From Cryomorphaceae bacterium BACL29 MAG-121220-bin8 (GTDB lineage Bacteria > Bacteroidota > Bacteroidia > Flavobacteriales > Flavobacteriaceae), in assembly GCA_905181705.1 (NCBI GenBank), contig CAJIYP010000003.1:496001-560000 (forward strand): DNA of 64,000 nucleotides, given 5' to 3'. A model generated the notes under the pieces. It saw nothing but the letters and a program-made list of their open reading frames with translations, ran no database searches and was not told the origin of the DNA. Both the position numbers and the translations under genes were made by a program. Below are positions 35,537 through 45,183 of this stretch, piece after piece; positions within the stretch are counted from its first letter, which is position 1; each line of letters starts with the position of its first letter.

Positions 35537-36327
35537 GAAAAACTTAAATCAACAACCAACCCTTCATTAGATCTAATATTAAAAACGGTATCATCGCTAA
35601 AGATAAGGTATTGGCCTTTTATTCCAATTAGCTCTCCTTCGTATTTTTTGTCTTTAATAATATTTAAACTTTTAGGTTTTAAGGGGTGTTTTCTCACTGG
35701 ATATTTGATATTCAAAGTTGAAAAAGAGTGATTTTCTAAATGTAGCTTAGCTTCATTAGGAATATATTCCAAAGATTTTATTCTTTCTTTAACGAGATCA
35801 ACATCACTATTTTCTGTCTTGAGCATCTCTCTCCAGTTTGTTTTATCTGCATAATATTTTTTTAACTCTACCTCGCTAATTCCTGCTAAATATCGGTTAG
35901 GGAGTTCTGCAATTTGAATAGCTTTTGTAGCACCTTGGTCAATCCATCTATAAGGCACTTGTGTTTTTCTAGTTACTCCAACCTTGATTTTACTTGAAAA
36001 AGCTAAATACAATATATGTGGTTTTAATTGTACTTTTTTTTCAAATTCTAAATCTCTTTCTTCAATATCTAAATGAGCTTTACTTAATTCTGGTTTCATT
36101 ATCCATTCAGCAGTACTAGGCATTTCAAAAAAACAATTCTTACAATAACCCTGTCGATATGTAATTTGATTTGATTGACAATTTAAACACTCATATCCTT
36201 CATGTTTTAGTTTTAATTTTTTTCCAATCAAAGAGTTCATATAAATAAAATCATTTTTAAAATCTAGATAATAATCTACATTCTCATTCATCTCTACTTT
36301 CATTTTTGTTAAAACTCCTTTAAACAT
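35533..36327 (-). CDS. DUF2797 domain protein
   Basis: Protein of 264 residues, family DUF2797, of unknown role. A four-cysteine zinc-ribbon-like site (CLNCQSNQITYRQGYCKNC) lies at about 47-65, followed by HILYLAFSSKIKVGVTR and PYRWIDQGATKAI, the most conserved part, which resembles GIY-YIG-like sequences with a possible catalytic Arg. It may therefore be a nuclease-like or RNA-associated protein, but no activity is established. No signal peptide. Alternative start at Met9 or Met13. The convergent transporter gene overlaps its end. Confidence 0.8.
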   Translation of the reverse strand: MFKGVLTKMKVEMNENVDYYLDFKNDFIYMNSLIGKKLKLKHEGYECLNCQSNQITYRQGYCKNCFFEMPSTAEWIMKPELSKAHLDIEERDLEFEKKVQLKPHILYLAFSSKIKVGVTRKTQVPYRWIDQGATKAIQIAELPNRYLAGISEVELKKYYADKTNWREMLKTENSDVDLVKERIKSLEYIPNEAKLHLENHSFSTLNIKYPVRKHPLKPKSLNIIKDKKYEGELIGIKGQYLIFSDDTVFNIRSNEGLVVDLSFS

Positions 36328-36372
36328 GTTAAAAAATTTAATTTAAATTTATACAATAAATATACTATAAAA

Positions 36373-37881
36373 ATGCCTTTTTCTTTCTTAAATACTGTTG
36401 TGTCATGGTTTTTAAAAAAACGAATTCACCAAATAGAGCTATTTATGAAATACCCTATTGAGGTTCAAAATGAAACTTTAACGAACTTATTATTTAGTGC
36501 TAAAGAAACAGAGTTTGGTAAAAAATATGACTTTAAATCTATAAATAGTTATGAAGTTTTTTCAAGCAGAGTTCCAGTAACTAATTATGAACAGTTTTAT
36601 CCACTAATTGAAAGATCAATAAAAGGGGAACAAAATATTTTTTGGAGTGAACCAATAAAATGGTTTGCCCAATCAAGTGGTACAACAAACTCAGTTAGTA
36701 AATATATTCCTGTAAGCAGCGAAACATTAGAAAAGTGTCACTTCCAAGCAGGAAAGGATGCGCTATGTCTTTACATTAACAACAACATAAACTCAAATTT
36801 ATTTTCTGGGAAATCTTTAAGACTTGGAGGAAGTAAAAAATTATATGAAAGTAACAATCATTTCTTTGGAGATTTATCAGCTATTTTAATAGATAATTTA
36901 CCTATTTGGGCAGAGATGATAAGTACACCCAATAATGAAATTTCTCTAATGGATAAGTGGGACGAAAAAATTGAGGCTATCATTAAAAATACGGTTAATG
37001 AAAATGTAACAAGCTTAGCTGGTGTTCCTTCTTGGATGCTAACTTTATTAAATAATGTATTGGTCCAAACTAAAAAAACAAACATTTCAGAAGTTTGGAG
37101 TAACCTAGAAGTATATTTTCACGGTGGAGTTAATTTCAGCCCTTATAAACAAGAATTTAAAAATATTCTATCTAGTAATACACGTTTTTATGAAACATAT
37201 AATGCTTCTGAAGGATTTTTTGCTTTACAAGATTCCAATGATTCCAATGATCTTTTACTAATGTTGGATTACGGAATTTACTACGAATTTATGGTAATGG
37301 ATAATTCGACAATACTTGATCAAAAAATTATAAACTTATCTCAAGTTATAAAAGAGGTTAATTATGCCATGATTATTTCTACTAATTCAGGGCTTTGGAG
37401 ATATAAAATAGGCGATACAATTAAATTTACTTCTCTTAATCCTTTTAGAATACAAATATCAGGAAGAACTAAAAATTTTATAAATGCATTTGGTGAGGAA
37501 TTAATAATTGAAAATGCCGAAAAAGCCCTTGAAAAAACATTATTAGATTATAAATTAAATGTTGTTGAATATACGGTTGCTCCCTTTTTCATGAATAATA
37601 AAAAGTCAGGATATCATCAGTGGATAATTGAATTTAAAATTCCTCCAAAAAATTTAAAAGAATTTAAAAAGGATTTGGATATGAATTTACAAAAGACAAA
37701 CTCAGATTATAAGTCAAAAAGATTTAAAGATATTGCAATGTCTGAAGTTGAAATTATAATAGCAAGAAAAAACCTCTTCTATGATTGGTTAAAGGCTAAG
37801 AAAAAATTGGGAGGACAAAACAAAATACCAAGACTTTGTAATGACAGAAAGTTAGTTGAAGAATTATTAAAATTGATTTAA
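36373..37881 (+). CDS. GH3 family acyl-adenylating protein
   Basis: Protein of 502 residues of the GH3 (auxin-responsive) family in the ANL superfamily. In plants these enzymes adenylate a carboxylic acid and join it to an amino acid; the bacterial role is unknown. The nucleotide loop is [16 protein letters not shown] near residue 100, [13 protein letters not shown] near 275 is the adenylate contact, and [13 protein letters not shown] near 345 is the hinge motif with the conserved Asp. Its end overlaps the convergent clpX gene by 4 bases. No signal peptide. Confidence 0.88.
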   Translation: MPFSFLNTVVSWFLKKRIHQIELFMKYPIEVQNETLTNLLFSAKETEFGKKYDFKSINSYEVFSSRVPVTNYEQFYPLIERSIKGEQNIFWSEPIKWFAQSSGTTNSVSKYIPVSSETLEKCHFQAGKDALCLYINNNINSNLFSGKSLRLGGSKKLYESNNHFFGDLSAILIDNLPIWAEMISTPNNEISLMDKWDEKIEAIIKNTVNENVTSLAGVPSWMLTLLNNVLVQTKKTNISEVWSNLEVYFHGGVNFSPYKQEFKNILSSNTRFYETYNASEGFFALQDSNDSNDLLLMLDYGIYYEFMVMDNSTILDQKIINLSQVIKEVNYAMIISTNSGLWRYKIGDTIKFTSLNPFRIQISGRTKNFINAFGEELIIENAEKALEKTLLDYKLNVVEYTVAPFFMNNKKSGYHQWIIEFKIPPKNLKEFKKDLDMNLQKTNSDYKSKRFKDIAMSEVEIIIARKNLFYDWLKAKKKLGGQNKIPRLCNDRKLVEELLKLI

Positions 37882-39110
37882 GAAGCTGCTTTCAAAACGT
37901 TGAGTTTCGAATTAGACAACTTGTTAGAAATATAAGATTTATCAATGTTTAAATTTTTCCTTTTTGATCCAGGCAATTCAAACATTGCATCATTAAGAAC
38001 TATCTCACAAATAGATCTCAAACCTCTTGCACCAAGTTCATATTCTAATGCTTTTTCAACAATATAATCCAACCCTTCATCATTAAATGAAATTTTAATC
38101 TCATCCATTTCAAAAAGTTTTTCATACTGTTTGATAATAGCATTTTTTGGATCAGTTAAAATTGATCTTAAAGCTTTCTTATCTAAACTGTTCATATGTG
38201 TTAAGACAGGTAATCTTCCAAGAATTTCTGGAATTAAACCAAAATCTTTAAGATCTTTTGGAGAAATATAACTTAATAAATTTTTTGAGTCATTAGACTT
38301 GATTTCAGATGTGTTTTTGTAACCTACCACTTGCATGTTCAATCTTTTGGAAATAATTCTCTCTATTCCATCAAAAGCTCCCCCAGCTATAAACAATATG
38401 TTTTGTGTATCTAATTCAATAAATTTTTGATCTGGATGCTTTCTTCCTCCCTTTGGTGGAACATTTACAATAGTACCCTCCAATAGTTTTAATAAAGCTT
38501 GTTGAACACCTTCTCCAGAAACATCTCTTGTAATTGAAGGATTATCACTTTTTCTGGCAATTTTGTCAATTTCATCAATAAATACAATTCCTCTTTGAGC
38601 TTTATCTTGATCGTAATCTGAAGCTTGTAATAATCGTGTTAAAATTGTTTCGACATCTTCTCCTACGTATCCAGCCTCAGTCAAAACTGTAGCATCAACA
38701 ATTGCTAAAGGAACGTCTAGCATTTTTGCAATTGTTTTAGCAATCAAAGTTTTTCCCGTCCCTGTCTCACCAGCAATTAAAACATTACTTTTTTCAATTT
38801 CAATATCATTTTCTGATTTTTTCTGAAATAACCTCTTATAGTGATTATAAACAGCAACAGACAGAATCTTTTTAGTTTGCTCCTGTCCAATTACATAATC
38901 ATCTAAAAAAAGTTTTATTTCTTTTGGTTTAGCAACTTTTAATTCTTCTTTTTTTGGTATAGATTCTTCTCTTTTTGATTCTTCAATAATAATTCCATAA
39001 GCTTGCTCAATACAACTATCGCAAATGTGTGCATCTTGGCCTGCAACAAGTAAATTGGTTTGTACTTTGCTTAATCCACAAAAAGAACAGATTAAATCTT
39101 TCTCAGCCAT
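37878..39110 (-). CDS. clpX: ATP-dependent protease ATP-binding subunit ClpX
   Basis: AAA+ unfoldase of 410 residues that feeds ClpP. The N-terminal zinc-binding domain shows four cysteines in CSFCGL and CDSCIE (residues 7-35). The P-loop GETGTGKT lies near 115, Walker B is VFIDEIDKI, the pore loop GYVGED lies close to residue 145, and the sensor-2 arginine is in GARGLRSI. The tripeptide that docks on ClpP is in the region after VGYKN. The gene lies 4 bases after clpP in the same operon tig-clpP-clpX. Confidence 0.97.
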   Translation of the reverse strand: MAEKDLICSFCGLSKVQTNLLVAGQDAHICDSCIEQAYGIIIEESKREESIPKKEELKVAKPKEIKLFLDDYVIGQEQTKKILSVAVYNHYKRLFQKKSENDIEIEKSNVLIAGETGTGKTLIAKTIAKMLDVPLAIVDATVLTEAGYVGEDVETILTRLLQASDYDQDKAQRGIVFIDEIDKIARKSDNPSITRDVSGEGVQQALLKLLEGTIVNVPPKGGRKHPDQKFIELDTQNILFIAGGAFDGIERIISKRLNMQVVGYKNTSEIKSNDSKNLLSYISPKDLKDFGLIPEILGRLPVLTHMNSLDKKALRSILTDPKNAIIKQYEKLFEMDEIKISFNDEGLDYIVEKALEYELGARGLRSICEIVLNDAMFELPGSKRKNLNIDKSYISNKLSNSKLNVLKAAS

Positions 39111-39114
39111 AAAA

Positions 39115-39774
39115 TTACTTTTTAGTTAAAACCTCATCAATCATTCCATACTTTTTAGCTTCTTGGGCCTTCATCCAGTAATCTCTATCACTATCACTAT
39201 GGACCTTATCGTATTTTTGTCCAGAATGTTTAGCAATTATGTCATATAACTCTTTCTTTAATTTTCCTATTTCTCTAGCGGTAATTTCAATATCAGAAGC
39301 TTGACCTTGTGCACCACCTAATGGTTGGTGAATCATGACTCTAGAATGTTTTAGTCCGGATCTTTTTCCTTTCTCTCCAGCACATAATAAAACTGCCGCC
39401 ATAGATGCTGCTATTCCAGTACAAATAGTTGCAACTTGAGGATTTATAAATTGCATAGTATCGTAAATTCCTAAACCTGCATATACTGATCCACCAGGTG
39501 AATTGATATAAATCTGAATATCTTTATCTTTATCTGTGCTCTCTAAAAAAAGTAATTGTGCCTGAATAATATTTGCTATTGAATCATTAATAGCAGTTCC
39601 TAGAAAAATAATTCTATCCATCATAAGTCTAGAAAAAACATCCATCTGAGCCACATTTAATTGTCTTTCTTCAATTATATAAGGAGTCATACTTCCAACT
39701 AACTTGTCATAATACAATGAGTTAATTCCATGATGTTTAATAGAGTATTTTTTAAATTCTTTAGCGTAATCCAT
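39115..39774 (-). CDS. clpP: ATP-dependent Clp protease proteolytic subunit
   Basis: Serine protease of 219 residues that forms the tetradecameric chamber used by ClpX. The catalytic Ser is S124 in GIAASMAA, the His is in MIHQPLGG near 149, and the Asp follows in the DRDYWM region. The N-terminal 25 residues before PYIIEERQL are a short propeptide-like extension. It lies between tig and clpX. Confidence 0.97.
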   Translation of the reverse strand: MDYAKEFKKYSIKHHGINSLYYDKLVGSMTPYIIEERQLNVAQMDVFSRLMMDRIIFLGTAINDSIANIIQAQLLFLESTDKDKDIQIYINSPGGSVYAGLGIYDTMQFINPQVATICTGIAASMAAVLLCAGEKGKRSGLKHSRVMIHQPLGGAQGQASDIEITAREIGKLKKELYDIIAKHSGQKYDKVHSDSDRDYWMKAQEAKKYGMIDEVLTKK

Positions 39775-39809
39775 ATTTATATTATCAAGTATTATTATAA
39801 TAAAGTTAA

Positions 39810-41135
39810 TTAATTTTTACTATAAGCCATTTCAATAAATTTCTCGTAAGAAACTTTATTTGTTTTAAACTTTAACTCCGACTTAAATAGTGTAATTAAT
39901 TTTTGACTTAAAAGTTGATCTGAAATTCTTTTTACTTCTTCCTTATTCGAAAGTATACGTTGAGATATTGACTCCAACTCTTTTTCTTCAGGATTAGCTT
40001 GACCGTACTGCATCATTTGAACTTTAATTAAGTCCTTTGAGAAATTTTTAATTTGATCTGAATCAATTTTAATTTCATTCATCTCAATTATTTTAGATTC
40101 AATCAATTGATATCTTAACCCTTTTTCAGATTTTTCGTATTCTGCTTCCGCTTCTTCTTTACTTAATTTATTCTCGCCAGCTGTTTGCATCCATTTTTTC
40201 AAAAATGTTTCAGGCAAATTAAATTTAGTATTCTCAATTAAATATTCTGTCACATCATTTAATAGTTTTTGATCTGATTGATTTACGAAGTTTTTTTCCG
40301 CATCAGACTTAAGTTTTTTCTTTAAATCAGTTACTGATTTTATGGTGTCCTTTCCAAATAATTTATCAAATAATTCCTGATCTAAATCTGCTGGAATCTT
40401 CTCGTTTATTTCCTTTAAATTAATATTTATGCTATTAACTACATCTTTATTGTCATCATTTAGTTTTAAATGAGAAGTAAGTTCAGAATCTTCTGTAAAT
40501 AATCCGCTTGTTTTTAAGGTAATAACATCTCCAATTTTCATCTTTTTTATGGAATCTTTATTGGATTTTCCTTTAATATTTTTCAATTGAAAAGTACTTG
40601 TATTGTCAATGTTAAATTCTGTATTTACAAAATTTACATTAAGTTCAAAACCATCTTCTACAACAGTCTTGGAAACAAGTTTTCCGTATTGACTTTGAAT
40701 GTTTTCAATTTGACCATTAATCATTTTAGCATCTGCTTCAATTTCAAAAGATTCAATTGCTTTTTTATTTTTAAGAGACACTACAAATTCAGGGGAAAGA
40801 CCAATTTCGAATTCAAAAGACATTTGATCTGAATTCCAGTCAATTTCTGTACCTTCTTTAGGAATAGGGTTGCCCAAAATAGCAATTTTTTCAGACGTCA
40901 AAAAATCGTTTAACCCCTTTTGCATTAACTTATTTACTTCATCGACCTTTACAGAAACCCCATACTGTTTTTTAATTAAACCAATAGGTGTATGCCCTTT
41001 TCTAAATCCAGGAATATTAGCTTTTTTTTTATAATCTACTAATACTTTATCCACATTTGATTCATAATCTTTTTTATCGATTTCAATTTTTAAAACTGAA
41101 TTAAGCTTATCAATATCATTACGTGAAACTTTCAT
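39810..41135 (-). CDS. tig: Trigger factor
   Basis: Ribosome-associated folding chaperone of 441 residues. The N-terminal ribosome-binding domain contains PGFRKGHTP (the GFRxGxxP signature, at about 38-46). The middle PPIase-like domain (about 150-240) is degenerate, as in most Bacteroidota trigger factors, and lacks the classical FKBP core. The C-terminal part (about 250-420) is helical and charged. A promoter-like TTG and TACTTTTA pair lies upstream, and clpP-clpX follow in the classic order. Confidence 0.93.
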   Translation of the reverse strand: MKVSRNDIDKLNSVLKIEIDKKDYESNVDKVLVDYKKKANIPGFRKGHTPIGLIKKQYGVSVKVDEVNKLMQKGLNDFLTSEKIAILGNPIPKEGTEIDWNSDQMSFEFEIGLSPEFVVSLKNKKAIESFEIEADAKMINGQIENIQSQYGKLVSKTVVEDGFELNVNFVNTEFNIDNTSTFQLKNIKGKSNKDSIKKMKIGDVITLKTSGLFTEDSELTSHLKLNDDNKDVVNSININLKEINEKIPADLDQELFDKLFGKDTIKSVTDLKKKLKSDAEKNFVNQSDQKLLNDVTEYLIENTKFNLPETFLKKWMQTAGENKLSKEEAEAEYEKSEKGLRYQLIESKIIEMNEIKIDSDQIKNFSKDLIKVQMMQYGQANPEEKELESISQRILSNKEEVKRISDQLLSQKLITLFKSELKFKTNKVSYEKFIEMAYSKN

Positions 41136-41158
41136 ATTTAAATCTAAAAATTAGGCGG

Positions 41159-41189
41159 TAAAAGTAGGTCTTTTTACAAAGTTGACCAA
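41159..41189 (-). promoter_or_regulatory. Probable promoter of tig-clpP-clpX
   Basis: Minus strand TTG (41189-41187), 20-base spacer, TACTTTTA (41166-41159), one base off the TAnnTTTG consensus. The tig ATG lies 24 bases downstream of the box. Confidence 0.5.
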
Positions 41190-41192
41190 CTT

Positions 41193-41963
41193 TTAAGATT
41201 TTAAAAATTTAATTGTTACTTCTAAAAATTTATTTGGATTTTCTGCGTGAACCCAATGACCAGAATTAACAATAGAAACAAGATTAGAATTTGGAAAATT
41301 TTTTTTAGATTTAAGCATATCTAAATCATTTATATAATTAGAGTTTTCTCCTTTAATAAACAAAGTATCGCCATGAAAGGGTGAAGGTATTTCTAGAGCA
41401 CTCTCCACTTCATTAAATTTGTTAAACAAAACATTAAGATTAAATTTAAATTGAAGTTTTTTATCTGCATTTCTAAATAAGTTTTTCAATAGAAAGCCTC
41501 TTAAACTCTCTTCTTTAATAGTTTTTTCTAAAACTTCATTTGCTTCTTTTCTTGACTCAATTACCTCTAAGTCTATAGATTTTAAAGATTTTAAAATTCC
41601 ATTAAAGTCACTTTTGTAATGAATTGGTAAAATGTCAACCACAACTAATTTTTTTACTAAGCTGGGAAAGAATGAAGAAAATTGCATTGCTGTTTTTCCA
41701 CCCATTGAGTGACCAATTAATGAGATCTCTTTTAGTTTATTGAAATCTAAATAATTCTTTAAATCCTTAGCCATCAAATCATAACTGAAATCATCACTAT
41801 GAAAACTTTTACCGTGATTTCTTTGATCAATTAAATGAACTTCAAAATCAAAAACACTGATATTTTTAGCATATGATTTCCAATTATCAGACATTCCTAA
41901 AAAACCATGTAAAATAATTAGGGTTTGAGAGCCCTCGCCAATAACATTACTTTTTAAAAGCAT
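41193..41963 (-). CDS. Alpha/beta hydrolase (YbfF-like esterase)
   Basis: Cytoplasmic hydrolase of 256 residues. HGFLGMSDNW supplies the oxyanion region, IDQRNHGKS is the typical YbfF phrase, the nucleophile Ser lies in GHSMGGKTAMQF near residue 92, and the catalytic His is in NSGHWVHAE near the end. E. coli YbfF cleaves short acyl esters and palmitoyl-CoA; the physiological role is unclear. Its first codons overlap the end of pdxJ by 17 bases, so it is second in that operon, and it is separated from tig by a promoter region. Confidence 0.88.
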   Translation of the reverse strand: MLLKSNVIGEGSQTLIILHGFLGMSDNWKSYAKNISVFDFEVHLIDQRNHGKSFHSDDFSYDLMAKDLKNYLDFNKLKEISLIGHSMGGKTAMQFSSFFPSLVKKLVVVDILPIHYKSDFNGILKSLKSIDLEVIESRKEANEVLEKTIKEESLRGFLLKNLFRNADKKLQFKFNLNVLFNKFNEVESALEIPSPFHGDTLFIKGENSNYINDLDMLKSKKNFPNSNLVSIVNSGHWVHAENPNKFLEVTIKFLKS

Positions 41964-42675
41964 AACTCATTTTGTGTAAATACAAATTCACAACGTTTTC
42001 AATACCTAAATACAAAGATTCAGAAATGATAGCATGGCCAATTGATACTTCATGTAAATAGGGCATATTAGAAACGAAATATTCAATGTTTTGAAGATTC
42101 AAATCATGACCAGCATTGATTCCTAGATCTAATTTATGAGCTAATAAAGAAGATTCTACGTATTTATCTATTTCTTTTAAAATTCCTTTTTCATAATTAT
42201 CAGCATATGATTCCGTGTATAGTTCTATTCTATCAGCCCCTACTTCTTTTGCTCCTTCAATAAATTTAAGGTGAGGGTCTACAAAAATCGAGGTTCTTAT
42301 TCCGTTACTTTTAAAATCAGAAACAACATCTTTTAAAAAATCTTTATTTTTAATAGTATCCCAACCTGAATTTGAAGTAATAGCATCTACAGAGTCGGGG
42401 ACAAGTGTAACTTGGGTTGGCTTAATATTACAGACCAAATCGATAAATTTTTTTATAGGATTTCCTTCAATATTAAACTCTTTATGTACCACTTTAGGCA
42501 ACTCACACGCATCTTTATATGTTATATGTCTTTGATCTGGTCTAGGATGAATTGTAATACCATCTGCTCCAAAAGATTGAATGTCAGTTGCCATCTTAAG
42601 AAGATTTGGATTATTTCCTCCTCTAGCATTTCTTAAGGTTGCTATCTTGTTAATATTTACACTCAATTTAACCAT
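41947..42675 (-). CDS. pdxJ: Pyridoxine 5'-phosphate synthase
   Basis: TIM-barrel enzyme of 242 residues that condenses 1-deoxy-xylulose 5-phosphate with 3-amino-2-oxopropyl phosphate in vitamin B6 synthesis. VNINKIATLRNARGGNNP (phosphate and catalytic His/Glu region, here with Lys-Ile in the usual VNIDHVATxR slot), GITIHPRPDQRHI, NIEGNP, TLVPDS and INAGHDLNLQN are all present. The usual catalytic His of VNIDHVAT appears as N-K-I, which is worth noting, although the flavobacterial forms often read VNINKIATLRN. It shares an operon with the esterase and is divergent from nadK. Confidence 0.95.
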   Translation of the reverse strand: MVKLSVNINKIATLRNARGGNNPNLLKMATDIQSFGADGITIHPRPDQRHITYKDACELPKVVHKEFNIEGNPIKKFIDLVCNIKPTQVTLVPDSVDAITSNSGWDTIKNKDFLKDVVSDFKSNGIRTSIFVDPHLKFIEGAKEVGADRIELYTESYADNYEKGILKEIDKYVESSLLAHKLDLGINAGHDLNLQNIEYFVSNMPYLHEVSIGHAIISESLYLGIENVVNLYLHKMSYAFKK

Positions 42676-42687
42676 TTATTTTTTTTT

Positions 42688-42695
42688 CAAAAATA
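42688..42695 (-). promoter_or_regulatory. Possible -7 element of pdxJ
   Basis: Minus strand TATTTTTG, a full match to TAnnTTTG, 12 bases before the pdxJ ATG. No TTG at the correct distance, so it is a partial match only. Confidence 0.35.
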
Positions 42696-42760
42696 CAAAC
42701 TTTTAGGTGGTGGTTTCTTTCTTTTTTTTAATTAATTTGCAATTATATATGTTTATATAG

Positions 42761-43639
42761 ATGAAAATTGCTATTTACAGTCAGCATGCAGAAAAACATT
42801 CTAATTCCATCTTACTAGAACTTTTTAGTTTTAATAAGAAATATAAAATTGATTTTTTTTTAGAAAAACAGTTTGAGAAAGAACTAGTAAAAGATTCTAA
42901 ATTAAAATTTAATTACAATATTTTTTCAAAACATAAAGATTTAGATAACTCCTTTGATTTAATGATAACTATTGGTGGAGACGGAACTCTATTGAGATCC
43001 ATTTCATTTGTAAGAGATTTAGAAATTCCAATTATTGGAATTAATACTGGAAGACTAGGTTTTCTTGCTACCCTAAACCAAGATCTACTAAAACCTAAAT
43101 TAGAAAAAATAATTAAAGGGGAATATAAGATTGAGGAAAGAACATTGCTTGAGGTTAAAATTGATGAAGAAAAAGATGATTTTTTAATTGCATTAAATGA
43201 AATTTCTGTTGGAAGAAAAAACACAACTTCCATGATTAAAATAAAAACAAATTTAGATGGTGAATTTTTAAATTCTTATTGGGCTGATGGTCTGATTGTC
43301 TCAACACCTACCGGATCAACAGGATACTCCTTAAGCTGTGGAGGCCCAATAATGAGTCCACAAAGTCAAACTCTCGCACTAACTCCAATAGCTCCTCATA
43401 ATTTAAATGCTAGACCTATTATTATTGCGGATAATACAGAAATCGAATTATCAGTTTCTGGAAGAGAAGATTTTCATCTGCTTTCTTTAGATTCTAGAAT
43501 AATTTCGTTAAAAAACGAAAAATCTATAATTATTAAAAAGGCTAATTTTAAAATAATGATTGCTCACTTATTTGAAGACAATTTCTATAAAACTTTAAGG
43601 AACAAACTTTTGTGGGGAGAAGACAAAAGAAATATTTAA
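42761..43639 (+). CDS. nadK: NAD kinase
   Basis: Enzyme of 292 residues that phosphorylates NAD to NADP. The GGDGT motif (TIGGDGTLLRSI) is near residue 70, followed by GINTGRLGFLA, the conserved NE pair in ALNEISVGR and the glycine-rich loop in STPTGSTGYSLSCGGPI. Full length for the family. It is divergent from pdxJ, and the envelope genes follow on the same strand after a 64-base gap holding a -7-like box. Confidence 0.96.
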   Translation: MKIAIYSQHAEKHSNSILLELFSFNKKYKIDFFLEKQFEKELVKDSKLKFNYNIFSKHKDLDNSFDLMITIGGDGTLLRSISFVRDLEIPIIGINTGRLGFLATLNQDLLKPKLEKIIKGEYKIEERTLLEVKIDEEKDDFLIALNEISVGRKNTTSMIKIKTNLDGEFLNSYWADGLIVSTPTGSTGYSLSCGGPIMSPQSQTLALTPIAPHNLNARPIIIADNTEIELSVSGREDFHLLSLDSRIISLKNEKSIIIKKANFKIMIAHLFEDNFYKTLRNKLLWGEDKRNI

Positions 43640-43684
43640 AAACTAAATTAAAACATTTTCCAATTCTTTAGAATTTGAAATATT

Positions 43685-43692
43685 TATATTTG
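43685..43692 (+). promoter_or_regulatory. Probable -7 element before the DUF6089-uppS-bamA block
   Basis: TATATTTG matches TAnnTTTG, 11 bases before the DUF6089 ATG; the leader would be only a few bases. No TTG at 19 bases, so the -33 element is weak or replaced by another contact. Confidence 0.45.
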
Positions 43693-43703
43693 TGTTCTAA
43701 TTT

Positions 43704-44444
43704 ATGATCAAAAAAAAATTATATATTTTGTTACTACTTTTTTCTGTTCATTGTTTTTCCCAAAAAAATGAGATTGGAATTTTTCTTGGTGGAACAAATT
43801 ATATTGGAGATGTGGGTCCAACTAGATATCTTGATCCTGGAAGATATGAGGGTGAAAAAGTTGAATTTGGAACCAAAAATTCAGCATTTGGAATTTTTTA
43901 CAGGAAAAACTTCAACAACAGAATAGCTGCTAGAATCAATTTCAACTATGCGAACATAGGAAGTAATGATAATTGGACAGGAAGCGCGTCGTACAGAAAA
44001 GAAAGAGGTAAAAGTTTTAAAAATAAAATATCTGCAGAATTTGGTTTAGGAATAGACTTTAATTTTTTTGAATTTGATTTAACTGAAGACTCCTTTCAAA
44101 TGACACCTTATATCCACACTGGAATTGTTTATTTAAGGCACAATGCGCTTCATTACCCAAATGGAATAAATGTAGCCCGAAAATATGGAGAGACCTCATC
44201 GTTTGCAATTCCAATAACAATTGGATATAAAATAAAACCTTTAAGGGATTTAATAGTAGGATTTGAAATCTCTGCAAAGCATACGTTTACTGATAATTTA
44301 GATGGTAGTTATCCTCAGTATAAGGAGATGGAAATCTATTCTCAAAAAGCTTTTGGAAGTAATCTAAGTCAAGATTGGTATGTGTTTACTGGAATCACTC
44401 TGTCCTATACATTTGGTTTTGAACCGTGCTATTGCCCAAATTAA
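43704..44444 (+). CDS. DUF6089 family outer-membrane-like protein
   Basis: Exported protein of 246 residues with Sec signal MIKKKLYILLLLFSVHCFSQ. The mature chain alternates polar and aromatic residues as in an eight-strand beta barrel: IGIFLGGTNYIGDVGPT, GIFYRKNFNNRIAARINFNYANIG, and a final VFTGITLSYTFGF ending in a short CYCP tail. The family is nearly always found between nadK and uppS/bamA in Flavobacteriia, which suggests a link to outer membrane assembly, but no function is known. uppS starts 6 bases after its stop. Confidence 0.82.
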   Translation: MIKKKLYILLLLFSVHCFSQKNEIGIFLGGTNYIGDVGPTRYLDPGRYEGEKVEFGTKNSAFGIFYRKNFNNRIAARINFNYANIGSNDNWTGSASYRKERGKSFKNKISAEFGLGIDFNFFEFDLTEDSFQMTPYIHTGIVYLRHNALHYPNGINVARKYGETSSFAIPITIGYKIKPLRDLIVGFEISAKHTFTDNLDGSYPQYKEMEIYSQKAFGSNLSQDWYVFTGITLSYTFGFEPCYCPN

Positions 44445-44450
44445 ATTAAT

Positions 44451-45182
44451 TTGAAAGAAAAAATATTAAAATCCAATATACCTAATCATGTTGCCATAAT
44501 AATGGATGGCAATGGAAGATGGGCAAAAAAAATTGGTAAAAAAAGAGTTTTTGGTCACGAAAAAGGTACTAAATCTGTGAGTGATTGTATAAGTGGAGCT
44601 ATTGAAATTGGAGTAAAACAGATAACTCTTTATGTTTTTTCAATGGAAAATTGGAAAAGACCTAAATTAGAAGTTAACGCCTTAATGAGATTACTGGTAA
44701 ATTCTTTGGAAAAAGAATTGCCTAGTTTAATGAAGAATGACATCAAACTTTGCGCAATTGGAGATTTAAATTCATTAAATAATAAATCAAAAGAAAAACT
44801 TAATGAAGTTATTTTTAAAACTTCCAAAAACAAAAAATTGATTTTAACTCTGGCAATTAGCTATGGTTCTAGGCAAGAGTTAACTAATACAATTAAAATT
44901 ATTTCTGATAAAGTTAAAAATAACATAATTTCTCAAGAAAATATTGATGAAAACATAATAAATGAGCATCTTTACACCCGAAATTTGCCAGATGTTGATC
45001 TTTTGATTAGAACTGGGGGTGAATATAGAATTAGTAATTTTTTACTTTGGCAAATTGCCTACGCAGAACTTTACTTTTCTGACTTACTTTGGCCAGATTT
45101 TAGAAAAGAAGATTTTTTTAATGCAATTATTAGTTATCAAAAAAGAGAAAGAAGATTTGGAAAAATTAGTGAACAAAAATAA
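44451..45182 (+). CDS. uppS: Isoprenyl (undecaprenyl) diphosphate synthase, TTG start
   Basis: cis-Prenyltransferase of 243 residues that makes the C55 lipid carrier for peptidoglycan. The pyrophosphate loop IIMDGNGRWAKK is at about 17-28, followed by HEKGTKS, FSMENWKRP, and the C-terminal LLIRTGGEYRISNFLLWQIAYAE. The start is a TTG 6 bases after the DUF6089 stop; the next ATG would remove the catalytic region. Short spacing supports the choice. Confidence 0.95.
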   Translation: MKEKILKSNIPNHVAIIMDGNGRWAKKIGKKRVFGHEKGTKSVSDCISGAIEIGVKQITLYVFSMENWKRPKLEVNALMRLLVNSLEKELPSLMKNDIKLCAIGDLNSLNNKSKEKLNEVIFKTSKNKKLILTLAISYGSRQELTNTIKIISDKVKNNIISQENIDENIINEHLYTRNLPDVDLLIRTGGEYRISNFLLWQIAYAELYFSDLLWPDFRKEDFFNAIISYQKRERRFGKISEQK

Positions 45183-45183
45183 A

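Noticed and set aside
45019-45183. First part of an open frame overlapping uppS (MNIELVIFYFG...)
   Set aside because: It lies inside uppS in another frame and has no coding character. Only the part after about 45184 is real, as the start of BamA.
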